In this document: piece by piece, positions 8,397 through 18,269 of the stretch
How the letters are laid out: every line of letters starts with the position of its first letter
Position numbering within the stretch: position 1 is the first letter of the stretch
Made by a program: the position numbers and the translations under genes
Source of the DNA: an uncultured Acidobacteriota bacterium
Lineage (GTDB): Bacteria > Acidobacteriota > Terriglobia > Bryobacterales > Bryobacteraceae
Reading direction: 5' to 3'
NCBI GenBank assembly: GCA_902826685.1
Contig: CADEFT010000003.1
Span: forward strand, 280,696 to 344,695
DNA length: 64,000 nucleotides
The notes under the pieces: model-generated
Database searches by the model: none
Told to the model about the DNA's origin: nothing
What the model saw: only the letters and a program-made list of their open reading frames with translations

Positions 8397-10628
8397 ATGC
8401 GGCTGCTTTCCATCGTCATCCCGGCCTACAACGAAGAAGCGTTCCTCGGCACTCTGCTCGAACGCATTCTCGCGGTCGACACCGAAAGCGTCGGGTTCCG
8501 CAAAGAGATCATCGTCGTCAACGACGGTTCGAAAGATCGAACCGAAGAGATCGCCCGCGGCTTTGCGGGCGTCACCTGTCTGACCCAGGTGCCGAATCAA
8601 GGCAAAGGCGCCGCCGTGCGCCGCGGCATCGCCGAATCGCACGGCGACCTGGTGCTCATTCAGGATGCAGACCTAGAATACGACCCCGCCGACTATCCCG
8701 ATCTCCTACGCGCCCTGGGACCCGGCCGCGATGCGATCTACGGCAGCCGCACCCTCGGCCAGATCCGCGAGCATGGCTGGACTTTGTTTCCCGGCAGGCA
8801 TCCGCGGCAGGGCTTCGGGCCATGGCTGGCCGGCGTGCTGCTCACGCTCTGGACTTTTCTGCTGTATCGCAAGTGGATCACCGACACACTCACGGCCTAT
8901 AAGCTCTACCCCGGCCCGCTCATCCGCGCGATGACTCTCGAGACCAGCGGCTTTGAGACCGATCACGAGATCACCGCCAAACTCATTCGCACAGGTGCGG
9001 GCATCGCCGAAGCGCCCATCCGCTACATGCCGCGTTCGGCCGAAGAAGGAAAAAAAATCAAGCCCATCGACGGCCTCATCGCCGTCTGGACGCTGCTGCG
9101 ATTTTCGAGTACTCGCGTCCGCGCGGCGGGCTTCTTCCTTCTCGCCCTCGCGCTGCGCCTCGCCCTTCTGCCTCTCTATCCGATCCCCGAACCCGCCTAT
9201 CACGACGAGTTCAGCTACCTCCTGGGAGCCGATACGTTCGCCTCGGGCCGGATCGCCAATCCGCCGCACCCGCTCGGCCTGTTTTTTGAAACCTTCCACG
9301 TTCTGACCACGCCGACCTACGCCTCGAAGTATCAGCCGGGCCAGGCGCTGTTTCTCGCTTTCGGCCAGGCCGTGTTTGGCCATCCGTTCGCGGGCGTGTT
9401 GCTTGGAACCGCGCTGTTCATCGCCGCCGTCTGCTGGATGCTCGAAGCCTGGGTGGCGCTGCCCTACGCGCTGCTGGGCGCTTTGACCGCGCTGCTGTCG
9501 TTCGCCGCCGGCCACTATTGGTCCGACTCCTACTGGGGCGGCTCGGTGGCCGCATTGGGCAGTGCGCTACTGCTCGGCTCCTGGCGCCGCATCACGGCGC
9601 AACACCGCACGGGCCTCGCGTGGCTGTACGGACTCTCGGTCTGGCTACTCGCCTGGACCCGCCCCTTCGAAGGAGGCGCACTCGCGGCATTGACCACCAT
9701 CGCCTTGGGCGCATGGCTTACACGCCATCGCACACATGGCAAAGCTGTGCTGATTCCTCTGGTCACAACGGCGGCTGTCTTCCTCTCAGCCCAGGCTTTC
9801 TACAACTCCACCGTCACCGGCAACGCGGCCACCCTGCCGTATCTCGCCCACAGCCGCCAGTATCTGGGTGAGCCCAACCTCTGGCTCTTCGCCAAAGACG
9901 AACCCGCCAGGACATACAACTATCCGGAAATTCGAGCCGTATTCACCACCGGCGAAGGCCGCGCGCTGCGCGCACAGGGATTGGCAACCGCATTCCTCGA
10001 ATGCCTGCGCCGCACCTTCTCCCTACTCGCTCCCACGCTGGGACCCTGGCCGTTCATAGCCCTGCTGCTCGCCTTCCTCCATCGGAACGTTCGACTCCTG
10101 GCCGTCGCCACGGTGGTCCTCATCGCCGCCGCATCCCTCGTCGGCATTGGCTTTCAACACTACTTGGCCCCGCTGTGGGTTGCCTGCCATGCTCTGTTGA
10201 TCGCCGGCATCGCCCGCGCCAAGCAGCGACGCCTTCTCGCCGGCTTGCTCATCGCCTGGTCGGCGGGACGCATGGCCGTCGCCGTCATCGAACATCGGCC
10301 CGATCCATTGCAGCCCTTCGCCCAGGCACGCGCGCGCGTCATCAGGGACCTCGAAAGCCGCGGCGGCCGCCACGTCGTCATCGTGCGCTACTCCCCGCAA
10401 CACTATCCGCACACCGATTGGGTTTTCAACCGCGCCGATATCGACCGCTCCCCCATTGTCTGGGCACGCGACCGCGGAAGCGAAAATCACCGCCTCGCCG
10501 AATACTACCCGGATCGCACCGTCTGGCTGCTCGAACCGGACGCCGCTAACGCTTTAGCCAGCGCTCGAAAAATCCTTGCCACGCCCGGTCGATCGCGGGC
10601 CCCGTCGCATGATGCCCGTCGGCGGTAA
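8397..10628 (+). CDS. GT2 polyprenyl-phosphate sugar synthase fused to GT-C membrane domain
   Basis: 743 residues. Residues 1 to about 235 form a GT2 domain like dolichyl-phosphate mannose synthase: [40 protein letters not shown] and the DxD-type QDADLEYD. From about 240 the protein is a multi-span membrane domain whose first loop has [16 protein letters not shown], the GT-C acidic pair. One chain may therefore both load a polyprenyl phosphate in the cytoplasm and use it across the membrane. It starts 7 bp after the previous stop. The last 27 codons ([15 protein letters not shown] onward) are antisense to the end of the convergent esterase gene; see findings. Confidence 0.8.
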   Translation: MRLLSIVIPAYNEEAFLGTLLERILAVDTESVGFRKEIIVVNDGSKDRTEEIARGFAGVTCLTQVPNQGKGAAVRRGIAESHGDLVLIQDADLEYDPADYPDLLRALGPGRDAIYGSRTLGQIREHGWTLFPGRHPRQGFGPWLAGVLLTLWTFLLYRKWITDTLTAYKLYPGPLIRAMTLETSGFETDHEITAKLIRTGAGIAEAPIRYMPRSAEEGKKIKPIDGLIAVWTLLRFSSTRVRAAGFFLLALALRLALLPLYPIPEPAYHDEFSYLLGADTFASGRIANPPHPLGLFFETFHVLTTPTYASKYQPGQALFLAFGQAVFGHPFAGVLLGTALFIAAVCWMLEAWVALPYALLGALTALLSFAAGHYWSDSYWGGSVAALGSALLLGSWRRITAQHRTGLAWLYGLSVWLLAWTRPFEGGALAALTTIALGAWLTRHRTHGKAVLIPLVTTAAVFLSAQAFYNSTVTGNAATLPYLAHSRQYLGEPNLWLFAKDEPARTYNYPEIRAVFTTGEGRALRAQGLATAFLECLRRTFSLLAPTLGPWPFIALLLAFLHRNVRLLAVATVVLIAAASLVGIGFQHYLAPLWVACHALLIAGIARAKQRRLLAGLLIAWSAGRMAVAVIEHRPDPLQPFAQARARVIRDLESRGGRHVVIVRYSPQHYPHTDWVFNRADIDRSPIVWARDRGSENHRLAEYYPDRTVWLLEPDAANALASARKILATPGRSRAPSHDARRR

Positions 10629-12195
10629 GCGCGAACTCGAGGCGATCCTCCACACCCAGCAGCCGGTACACCTCGCGCGCCCGGTTCACATAACCCCAAC
10701 TCTGCAAATCGTCCGAGTCGCCGGCATTGTCTTCTTTCTGCGACCCTCCAATCAGCAGGAACGGACGCGGCGCGGCGAGCGCCAACAGCTCATGATGGTC
10801 GTGCTCGAAGCCCGGCGTCTTCGGATCCGTATCGAGCAGGTTCAGGGCCGAAACGCCATCGAACTTCCGCGTCCAGTCGAGATACCACGGCGCATAGTAG
10901 TTCGTCGACCCGTTGATGGCGATGTGCGGATCCACCGCCACCGTCGCCGCAATCTCCGGCGCGAACGCCCCCACATAAACCGCCGTCTTACCGCTCAAGG
11001 AGAACCCGATAAAGCCGACGCGCTTCGAATCCACGTCGCGCCGCGCCTTAAGAAACTCGACCTCACGCTTCACGTCGTGCACCATCTTGCCCATCGCCAT
11101 CCAGTGCCCGAAGCGCTCGTATACCTTATCCTGCGCCCCCTTGCCGTAGTTGGAACCATCGCGATAGTTGCGAATGAAGCTCCACCCGGTCAGCACCACA
11201 TAGCCGCGCGACGCCAGCCACGCGCCCCACCATTTCTCGGGCTCCTGGTAGTCGGGCGTCGTTGACGTCCACGCGATCACGGCCGGAAACGGACCCTTGC
11301 CCTGACCCTTGGGCACCAGCAGCAGATGCGGCTGGAAGAAATCGGTCTCCATGGGCAGTTCGAGTTTGATGCGCGTATACTTCTCGTTCTCCGTGGTTTC
11401 GAGCACGCGCGCCTTCGTGATATCGCCGAACCACTTTGCATCCTTCGCCGCCGGAGTCACGCGCCCCAGAATCCGCAGCCAGTGATCTTCGATTTCCGCG
11501 CGCCGCTTCGGCCAATCGGCCTTCGACTTCAATCCTTCCACCAGCGATGTCAGCGGCTGGTCTTCGGCTCCCGCCGACTGTGCCGGACTCTTCGTGCTGG
11601 TCACGCGATGCCGGTTCACCCGCCGCAGGTCGCGATGCACGCGCGCCACGTCCCACATGTAATGGTTCCCCGGATACTTCTCCGCCGCCTCCCGAATATG
11701 ACGAAACGAACCCAGGGCGTCGCCCGCGGCTTCGAGATAAAGCCCAACGTAAAGATGCGCGTAGAACGCCGAATTGGCGTCCTTGCCGAGCGCCAGCACC
11801 TTCTCCGGCGCCGATTGCCCGCGGAACATCGCGTGCACTTCCATCATCGGAATCCGGTCGTCGGCGCGGATGGGAATCAATCCTTTCCGCGCCTGCGCCG
11901 CGCCCGAAATCTTCGCCACGCACAGGTAATGCCAGACGGCGTTTTCGACATCCTCCGGATTCACCGTGCGGTGCAGCTCAAACTGCTTGCGGCAATCGTC
12001 GTAGCGTCCCGCGTAGTAAAGCGAGATGCCGCGCTGCCAATGCTGCGGCGCCGCTTCCGGCCGCATCGCGATCACGCGGTCGAAGGCCGCCACCGAAGCG
12101 ATCGCGTTGCCCGCGCGAAACTCGTCTTCCCCCAGACGCTGCCACTCGCCTACGCTCTGCGCGGCCAGCGGCAGCCACAGCAGCAGCCCGATCAT
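10546..12195 (-). CDS. Secreted TPR-alpha/beta hydrolase (acetyl-xylan / CE15-like esterase)
   Basis: 549 residues. A short signal-like N-terminus ([14 protein letters not shown]) leads into helical TPR-like repeats to about residue 170, including [20 protein letters not shown]. The second half is an alpha/beta hydrolase. The nucleophile elbow is [14 protein letters not shown] (Ser in G-F-S-L-S-G-K), resembling the G-x-S-x-x-GK elbow of glucuronoyl and acetyl-xylan esterases. The catalytic His is probably in [10 protein letters not shown] near the end. ATGA overlap with the sialidase-like gene (12192-12195) indicates co-translation. The role is probably hydrolysis of esterified polysaccharide outside the cytoplasm. 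Confidence 0.8.
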   Translation of the reverse strand: MIGLLLWLPLAAQSVGEWQRLGEDEFRAGNAIASVAAFDRVIAMRPEAAPQHWQRGISLYYAGRYDDCRKQFELHRTVNPEDVENAVWHYLCVAKISGAAQARKGLIPIRADDRIPMMEVHAMFRGQSAPEKVLALGKDANSAFYAHLYVGLYLEAAGDALGSFRHIREAAEKYPGNHYMWDVARVHRDLRRVNRHRVTSTKSPAQSAGAEDQPLTSLVEGLKSKADWPKRRAEIEDHWLRILGRVTPAAKDAKWFGDITKARVLETTENEKYTRIKLELPMETDFFQPHLLLVPKGQGKGPFPAVIAWTSTTPDYQEPEKWWGAWLASRGYVVLTGWSFIRNYRDGSNYGKGAQDKVYERFGHWMAMGKMVHDVKREVEFLKARRDVDSKRVGFIGFSLSGKTAVYVGAFAPEIAATVAVDPHIAINGSTNYYAPWYLDWTRKFDGVSALNLLDTDPKTPGFEHDHHELLALAAPRPFLLIGGSQKEDNAGDSDDLQSWGYVNRAREVYRLLGVEDRLEFALTADGHHATGPAIDRAWQGFFERWLKR

Positions 12196-13157
12196 TTGGG
12201 CACCTTGATCTTGGCCAGATAGATCGCCGTCTTCTCCTCATGCGAGGAATAGTAAAGCGTCCATAGCAGCCCTTTGTGCCATACGAATCCGGGATAGCTG
12301 CTATCGCCTCCGCTTGGCAGCGTGAGCTGAGGCGTGTACGACTTCAGATCGAGACGCGCCACCGTCGTCTTATTGCCGGCGGCCTCATACAACCGGCCGC
12401 CCGCCCACATCGCCCCATCGGGCAGTTCGATGAAATTCGGACCGCCGATGCGATGGCCGCCATCGGCCCACTCCCATTGCGTATACGGAGGTTTGGCGTG
12501 TCCGATATGCACGTTCCGGCTGCCCACTTCATTGCGGCCGAGCGCGATCATCGTGCCATCGGGCCGGAACCGCACGGTCGTTTCATCGATGCCGGGAACG
12601 CGGAACTCGGTGACCTGTTCCCAATTCACGCCGTCGCGGCTCTTCACCAGCACGGCATAGCGCTTATCGGTCTCGCCGGTTTTGGAAACACCATAGGCCA
12701 CGCCCTTGAACCACGTCACCCGCCACAGCCAGTGGTCTTCCTGCCAGACCGCTCGAGGCGCGGTCCATTGCGAGCCATCGCGCGAAAACGCCACCCGCGG
12801 ACGCCGGCCCTTAAACACGCCTTCGCGATAGATCGACCCGCCCGCCACGATCATCAGCCGCCCGTCGCCGGTCACCGAAAGATGCGGATCGCGGAGATCG
12901 ACGCCCGCTTCCTCGAGCAGCGCGGCCGGCTTCCAGTTGCCGCCATCCCGGGAAACGATCACCCGCAGTTTTCCGTCGTCCGGATGCAGCTCGCGCGACG
13001 CCACGTGTTTCTTGCCTTCGCGAAACACCGCGTACCAGCGGTCCTGAAACCGGATCAGGTCGCCGAACGCGCTATGCGGCGTCTCACCCCAGATGCGCTT
13101 GACCGAGACCAATTCCGGTTGGGCCGCCATCGCGGCGCAAAGAAGCCAGGAAATCAT
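12192..13157 (-). CDS. Exo-alpha-sialidase-like BNR/Asp-box protein, secreted
   Basis: 321 residues with a short hydrophobic leader (MISWLLCAAMAAQP). Three Asp-box motifs of the S-x-D-x-G-x-x-W type are spaced along the chain: SRDGGNW, SRDGSQW and SRDGVNW. This is the signature of six-bladed BNR propellers of sialidases and related glycosidases. Known sialidases use an Arg triad, a Tyr and an Asp; these were not assigned with confidence, so it may be a related glycan-binding or hydrolytic protein. It is the upstream partner of the TPR-esterase, with overlapping start and stop. Confidence 0.75.
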   Translation of the reverse strand: MISWLLCAAMAAQPELVSVKRIWGETPHSAFGDLIRFQDRWYAVFREGKKHVASRELHPDDGKLRVIVSRDGGNWKPAALLEEAGVDLRDPHLSVTGDGRLMIVAGGSIYREGVFKGRRPRVAFSRDGSQWTAPRAVWQEDHWLWRVTWFKGVAYGVSKTGETDKRYAVLVKSRDGVNWEQVTEFRVPGIDETTVRFRPDGTMIALGRNEVGSRNVHIGHAKPPYTQWEWADGGHRIGGPNFIELPDGAMWAGGRLYEAAGNKTTVARLDLKSYTPQLTLPSGGDSSYPGFVWHKGLLWTLYYSSHEEKTAIYLAKIKVPK

Positions 13158-13174
13158 CTGTTGAACGTATCACG

Positions 13175-14776
13175 TCAGGCGGCGACGGGACCATCGCCGC
13201 GCCCTAGCGCGGCCAGAATCGTCTCCTTGTTCGAACGGGCCGTCTCGATGGCGCGTTCCATCGACGCGGCATAGAACGCCGCCGCCGTCACCGCCGTGGC
13301 GCCCAGAATGCCGTAGAACACCAGTTCCGATTCCCATACCCAGCGCGCCCAATAGGCGATGACGAAGGGAACCAGCAGCAGCGGATAGACCAGCAGCAGC
13401 ACCGCCTGCAGACGGCTGCCCGCGCCGCGCTTCCACGTCTGATTCGGATTCACCGGCCGCGGCGCATAAAGCGAACTCATGTTGCCCACCGCCATCAGGA
13501 ACACCATCAGGATCAGACAGGTGAGAAACGCCTCCCACACCGCCACCGGCGAAACCTTCAACCTCAACGCCAGGCACACCAGCGTGATCGCCATCATCTC
13601 CAGCAAGATAAACAACGCCGTGGCGATATTCTTCGCCGCCAGAACCTGCCATGCCCGTACCGGAGCGAGCCAATACAACTGCGCCGCCGAGCGGTCGAAC
13701 CCCAGCACGTTCCAGATCGCCACCTCGCTCAGCAGCATCAGCGAATAGCAGAACAGAATCGCCAGATAGTTCACGTTCAGCCATCCCGTGTCGTGTCCGA
13801 ATACCGCCGGGAACCAGATGAGCAGCCCGAACGAGAATCCCATCAGGAACGACATGCGAAACCGCGGCGATCGCGTCATCGCGCGCAGTTCCTTTTCCAC
13901 CAGCGCCGCCAGCGGATCGGGCAGCAGCGTGGCGGGCAGCCGGAACACAGATTCCACCCAGCCCGTGCCGCGCCGTGTCTCGCCTTCGGCCCGCGCCGCT
14001 TCGGCGTCGAATCGCAGCGTGGTTTGAAACTGCCACCGGCCGAACAGGTAGGCCGCACCGGTCCAGGCCGCCATCACAGCCCAGCCGGTAAGCTGCCAGC
14101 GTCCCACCACCAGGTCCGCGGTAACGGCCCACGGCCAGTGAAACTTAGGTATCAGGCGCGCCAGATCCGGCAGACCGCCCGCGCCCGTCTGCCTCAGAAT
14201 CAGTTGCGGAGTGGCCGCCAGCAGCACCAGCGCGAACAAGGCGATTTCCCTCAAACTGCGGCGATTGAGCAGCCGTGTCAGCAGGTCCCGCAGTCCGGCC
14301 GAAAGGAACAGGTTCATGGCCACAAACGGTACGAACGCGATGGCGTGCCCGGCGCGCAGATTGGGATTCAGCGCGATCCCTGCACACGCTCCGGCGAGCA
14401 GCAGCAGCACTTCCGCCGCCGTCGTCAGCCGCAGCAGCACTTCCATGGCGAAGAGATCGCCCGGCGGAATCGGATACACACGCAGCCGCCGCATCTCGAG
14501 CGAAGCGCCCGAGTTCACCATCACCACGGGAATGATCTGCCAGTACAGCAGCGCCAGAAACAAGCCCGGCGCCAGGAACTGCGCCGCCTTGGCCTCGCCC
14601 CCGGCGCGAGCCATCTCATCGGCCACCGCCACGGCGGCAATCAGCCACAGCCCGTACCACATCAGGTCCGCCAGCGCGCCGATCATGCGGCCGGCGCGGG
14701 CCGCGCGCGGATAGCGATTGCGGGACGCGCGCCACTGTGCCCATGCGATCGCCGCCGCACGGCCCTTCATAGCCAT
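13175..14776 (-). CDS. ABC transporter permease
   Basis: 533 residues, with hydrophobic spans in two groups (about residues 35-200 and 290-500) separated by a soluble stretch with LRFDAEAARAEGET. It has no ATPase motifs. Its start overlaps the end of the ATP-binding subunit gene by 10 bp, which fits a two-component ABC-2-like exporter. The final residues (KETILAALGRGDGPVAA) are cytoplasmic. The cargo cannot be read from sequence, and the neighbouring esterase and sialidase genes do not by themselves define it. Confidence 0.75.
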   Translation of the reverse strand: MAMKGRAAAIAWAQWRASRNRYPRAARAGRMIGALADLMWYGLWLIAAVAVADEMARAGGEAKAAQFLAPGLFLALLYWQIIPVVMVNSGASLEMRRLRVYPIPPGDLFAMEVLLRLTTAAEVLLLLAGACAGIALNPNLRAGHAIAFVPFVAMNLFLSAGLRDLLTRLLNRRSLREIALFALVLLAATPQLILRQTGAGGLPDLARLIPKFHWPWAVTADLVVGRWQLTGWAVMAAWTGAAYLFGRWQFQTTLRFDAEAARAEGETRRGTGWVESVFRLPATLLPDPLAALVEKELRAMTRSPRFRMSFLMGFSFGLLIWFPAVFGHDTGWLNVNYLAILFCYSLMLLSEVAIWNVLGFDRSAAQLYWLAPVRAWQVLAAKNIATALFILLEMMAITLVCLALRLKVSPVAVWEAFLTCLILMVFLMAVGNMSSLYAPRPVNPNQTWKRGAGSRLQAVLLLVYPLLLVPFVIAYWARWVWESELVFYGILGATAVTAAAFYAASMERAIETARSNKETILAALGRGDGPVAA

Positions 14777-15525
14777 TCAAGCGACTCCGTCAGCCGGCCC
14801 GCGCCTACCACGCGCACGAAGATGTCCTCGAGCGTTTCGCTGCCGGATCGCAGCGCTTCAATCTCACCTTCCACCACCAGCCGGCCGTTGTGAATGATGG
14901 CCACGCGCTGGCAAAGCCGCTCCACTACTTCGAGCACGTGCGACGTCAGAAACACCGTCGCGCCGCGGCGGATCTGTTCGAGCAGAATATCTTTCATCAG
15001 CCGCGCGCCCACCGCGTCCACGCCTTCAAACGGCTCATCCATCAGAAACAGCTCCGGCCGGTGAATCAGCGATGCCGCCATCGCCACGCGCTTCCGCATG
15101 CCTTTGGAGTATTCATTGATCAGACGGCGCGAGGCGTCCTGAAGCTGGAACAGCTCCATCAGTTCGGCGGCTCGCTCCCGCGCCACCTTGCCCTCGATCC
15201 CGTACATCCGGCCCACGAATTCGAGAAACTCAGGGCCGGTCAGTTGATCGAACAGCAGCGTCTCATCGGGCACCAGACCGATGCGCGCCTTGATCTCCAG
15301 TTCCCCATCGGGCATCGGCCGCCCCAGCATTTCGATCGAACCCGAAGTCGGCTCGGCCAGCCCCATCAGCATCTTGATAGTGGTCGTTTTGCCCGCGCCG
15401 TTGGGCCCGAGAAAGCCATAGAAGCATCCGCCCGGCACGGTCAGATTCAACCCATCCACCGCCGCGCGGTCGCCATAGACCTTGCGAAGGTCGGTCAGGC
15501 GAATGGCCGGACTACCGCCGGTCAC
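14767..15525 (-). CDS. ABC transporter ATP-binding protein
   Basis: 252 residues, full length for a DrrA/CcmA-type ATPase. Walker A is GPNGAGKTTTIKML, the signature loop is NEYSKGMRKRVAMA, and Walker B is ELFLMDEPFEGVD followed by the switch His in LTSHVLEVVERL. It couples to the permease at 13175-14776 by overlapping reading frames, so the two probably form one exporter. The signature loop is KGMRKR rather than the classic SGGQ, a variant common in this exporter group. Confidence 0.93.
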   Translation of the reverse strand: MTGGSPAIRLTDLRKVYGDRAAVDGLNLTVPGGCFYGFLGPNGAGKTTTIKMLMGLAEPTSGSIEMLGRPMPDGELEIKARIGLVPDETLLFDQLTGPEFLEFVGRMYGIEGKVARERAAELMELFQLQDASRRLINEYSKGMRKRVAMAASLIHRPELFLMDEPFEGVDAVGARLMKDILLEQIRRGATVFLTSHVLEVVERLCQRVAIIHNGRLVVEGEIEALRSGSETLEDIFVRVVGAGRLTESLEWL

Positions 15526-16671
15526 CTACGCTCCCAGGTGCCTGGCGAGAAATGGGATCCCCTTGGCGCCGTGCCATTGGTGATCGGCGTCGAAGATCTC
15601 ATGATCGACTCTATCGGCCGCCCCGAAGGTTTCATATACCTTCTTCACCCGCGAGAAGCTCTCCTTAAACGCGCCGATGGGAAAGATATCGTCCTTCGTG
15701 CCCGATTCGGCGAAGAAAGGCCGCGGCGCGATCAAACCCGCCACGTCATACATCTCCGCCCATTCGAGAATCCGCGGAACGTAGTTGTCGATGCAGTGCG
15801 CCAGGCTAAACACGCTGTCGCGAAACGTGCAGAGATAGCCGCTTGAGAACGCCGCCTTGATCCGCTCATCGAGCGCGGCCGAAAACACCGTGATCGTGCC
15901 GCCGCCCGAGATGCCCGTGACGCCCACGCGCGAAGCATCCAGGTCCTTGCGCGTGCCGATCAGGTCGATGGTGCGCATCACGTCATACACGCGCCATCCC
16001 ACCATCGTCTCCCCCAGCAGCAGCGCCGCGCCCGCCGTGGGCTGGCAAGCCGACCGTCCGAGGCCGCCCTTTTTCGTCCTCGCATCGCGGCGGCAGCCAA
16101 ACGCCATCGGCTCAATGGCCAGCGCCGCCACACCATGCCCGGCCACCTGAATGGCGAAGTCGTGCTGATAGCCCGATTTATCCGTGCGGTCGCGCCCCTT
16201 GTCGTCGATGCCAACGATATCGTCGACGCCGCGGCCATGCCCTGGCACGCACACCACCGTGGGATAAGGCGCCTTGCCCTTCGCCGGAATCAACAGATAA
16301 GCCAATACCCACAAGCCCGGCCGGCTTTCAAACACGAATTTCTCGCGCTTGTACGAACCGAAGTCGCGAGTCTCCAGCATCGTCGCCGATATCGGACCGC
16401 GCGCCGGCATGCGCCCCACCAGCTCCGCGATCTTCGGCCGAAGCTTCTTTTGCCAGTTCTCGGCCTGCTTCCGCGTCTGGGCTTCAAACGTCAGCTTCAA
16501 CGGAGCCGACCGGTAGCGTTCGAGCGTCCACGCCACCGGGTCGAAGCCCTTCAGGTCGACCTTGTCTTCGAAGCCGTCCAGCGCGCCAGTGTAAACGGCG
16601 GGAGCCCCCGCCGCACCCTGCGCGGCAAAAGCGAGAGCGGCCATCTGGCGGCGAGTCAATTTGGCAGGCAT
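15526..16671 (-). CDS. Alpha/beta hydrolase, acetyl-xylan esterase / dienelactone hydrolase-like, exported
   Basis: 381 residues. The N-terminus MPAKLTRRQMAALAFAAQGAAG has an RR followed by a hydrophobic stretch, consistent with Tat export. The nucleophile elbow is VGVTGISGGGTITVF, the acid is probably in GTKDDIFPIGAF, and the catalytic His is in FDADHQWHGAKG. It lies immediately upstream of the ABC ATPase gene with no spacer, so it is probably the first gene of that transcription unit. It is probably an esterase on plant or microbial polysaccharide; the exact substrate is unknown. Confidence 0.8.
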   Translation of the reverse strand: MPAKLTRRQMAALAFAAQGAAGAPAVYTGALDGFEDKVDLKGFDPVAWTLERYRSAPLKLTFEAQTRKQAENWQKKLRPKIAELVGRMPARGPISATMLETRDFGSYKREKFVFESRPGLWVLAYLLIPAKGKAPYPTVVCVPGHGRGVDDIVGIDDKGRDRTDKSGYQHDFAIQVAGHGVAALAIEPMAFGCRRDARTKKGGLGRSACQPTAGAALLLGETMVGWRVYDVMRTIDLIGTRKDLDASRVGVTGISGGGTITVFSAALDERIKAAFSSGYLCTFRDSVFSLAHCIDNYVPRILEWAEMYDVAGLIAPRPFFAESGTKDDIFPIGAFKESFSRVKKVYETFGAADRVDHEIFDADHQWHGAKGIPFLARHLGA

Positions 16672-16673
16672 GG

Positions 16674-18014
16674 TCAGGAGTTCACTTCCACCACTTCATC
16701 GAAAAGGCCCGGCGGCATCTTGATGCCGTAAATCTGCAGCTTCTCCATGATCTTCGGGGTATAGCCGGTCCAGCGGAACTTGCCCTGCACCTTGCCCGCA
16801 TCGCTGACGCCGGTGCGCTCGAACATGAAAATGTCGCGCGTATCCACACGCTCATCGGACACGCCCACGACTTCGGAAATGCTGATGATTTTGCGCGTAC
16901 CGTCTGAGAGGCGCGTCACCTGCACCACCAATTTGATGGCGCTGGCAAGCTGCTGCACGATGACGCGATTGGGAATCTGCAGGTCGGCCATCAGAATCAT
17001 GGCTTCCAGCCGCGAGAACGCGTCCTTCGGATTGTTGGCGTGGATGGTGGTCATCGATCCTTCGACGCCCGTGTTCATCGCCTGCAGCATGTCCAGCGCC
17101 TCGGCGCCGCGGCACTCACCCACGATGATGCGGTCCGGACGCATGCGCAGCGCGGTGCGCAACAATTGCCGCTGGTTCACGCCGCCCGATTTGCTCACGC
17201 TCTGCGGCCGCGTCTCGAACTTCACCACATGCCGCTGCTGCAATTGCAGTTCGGCCGTGTCTTCAATGGTGATGATGCGCTCGTCTTCGGGAATGAACCG
17301 CGACATCGCATTCAGCGTGGTGGTCTTACCCGAACCGGTTCCACCCGAAATCAGAATGGTCGTCTTGGCCTGCACGCACGCCGCCAGAAACCGCAGCATC
17401 ATCGGTGTGATGGTCTTATACCCGACCATTTCATCGGAAGTGATCACATGGCGGCCGAACCGGCGGATGGAGAGCGACGGCCCGTCCAGCGCCAGCGGCG
17501 GAATGATGGCGTTCACGCGCGACCCGTCGAGCAGCCGCGCATCGACGATCGGCTGCGCTTCATCAATACGCCGGCCCACCTGCGACACGATCTTTTCAAT
17601 AATGTGCATCAGGTGCGCGTTGTCCTTGAACCGCACGGGCGAAAGGCTCAGCTTGCCGCCGCGTTCGATGTAGACCCGGTTGTAACTGTTGACCAGAATA
17701 TCGGAGATCGACGGCTCTTTCAGCAGAGGCTCGAGCGGGCCGAGGCCCAACACCTCGTCGAGAACTTCCTCCACCATTTTGTTGGTCTCGGCCGTCGTCA
17801 TGGGCACGCGCTCGTCTTCGAGCAGCTTTTCCACCACGCGCCCGATTTCGGCCCGCACGCGATCCTTCGGCAGGGAGGTGACCTTTTCCAGGTTCAGCAC
17901 GCCCAGAAGTTTCTTGTGGATCTCGGATTTCAGCTCGAAGTAGCGGTCGGCGGTTCGCACGGGACCCGTAGGACCGCCCGGACGCGGAGGAAGAGGACGA
18001 AACGAGCTACCCAT
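16674..18014 (-). CDS. cpaF: CpaF/TadA-family secretion ATPase
   Basis: 446 residues from ATG 18014, chosen because GAGG lies 6-9 nt before it; a TTG 12 nt further up would place the GAGG inside the gene. Walker A is ISGGTGSGKTTTLNAM; the Asp box and Walker B region include TIEDTAELQL and PDRIIVGECRGAEALDML, with HANNPKDAFSRLEAMI after them. It has the extended N-terminal domain of CpaF proteins. It would power assembly of a Flp/Tad-type pilus or related secretion system, but no other tad/cpa gene is visible here, so its partners must be encoded elsewhere. Confidence 0.93.
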   Translation of the reverse strand: MGSSFRPLPPRPGGPTGPVRTADRYFELKSEIHKKLLGVLNLEKVTSLPKDRVRAEIGRVVEKLLEDERVPMTTAETNKMVEEVLDEVLGLGPLEPLLKEPSISDILVNSYNRVYIERGGKLSLSPVRFKDNAHLMHIIEKIVSQVGRRIDEAQPIVDARLLDGSRVNAIIPPLALDGPSLSIRRFGRHVITSDEMVGYKTITPMMLRFLAACVQAKTTILISGGTGSGKTTTLNAMSRFIPEDERIITIEDTAELQLQQRHVVKFETRPQSVSKSGGVNQRQLLRTALRMRPDRIIVGECRGAEALDMLQAMNTGVEGSMTTIHANNPKDAFSRLEAMILMADLQIPNRVIVQQLASAIKLVVQVTRLSDGTRKIISISEVVGVSDERVDTRDIFMFERTGVSDAGKVQGKFRWTGYTPKIMEKLQIYGIKMPPGLFDEVVEVNS

Positions 18015-18025
18015 GTTTAGCCTCA

Positions 18026-18031
18026 ATTATA
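18026..18031 (-). promoter_or_regulatory. Perfect -10-like box TATAAT before cpaF
   Basis: On the minus strand TATAAT lies 11 nt before ATG 18014. No convincing -35 is seen 17 nt further up. If this is the -10, transcription would start about 4-6 nt before the ATG, giving a near-leaderless mRNA; otherwise it is a chance match in a GC-rich background. Confidence 0.4.
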
Positions 18032-18065
18032 GCCGCGCGCCCGGAAACCCGCCTAAACCCTGGGT

Positions 18066-18115
18066 ATTGCCCTGGTCGAGTGACATCCGCGACCGCTGAG
18101 GGCAATCCGCGATTG
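18066..18115. repeat. Inverted repeats upstream of cpaF
   Basis: The 255-bp gap between cpaF and the methyltransferase gene (18015-18269) holds ATTGCCC (18066-18072) matched by GGGCAAT (18100-18106), and a short palindrome CAATC-CGC-GATTG (18103-18115) that shares bases with it. It could be an operator or an mRNA hairpin for cpaF. No gene or tRNA is seen in the rest of the gap. Confidence 0.35.
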
Positions 18116-18269
18116 GCGTGCAACCCATACGCGATAGGCGCTCATTCTGCCTGAGGGGCTATGCTTATCGGCTGGACAACGACGTGAGTAGCGGCGGCAT
18201 GCAGCTTCCCATGACCGGGCCTCCGGAACAACAGCGATTCTGGACCAGAAATTTCGAAGCCCGTAACAT

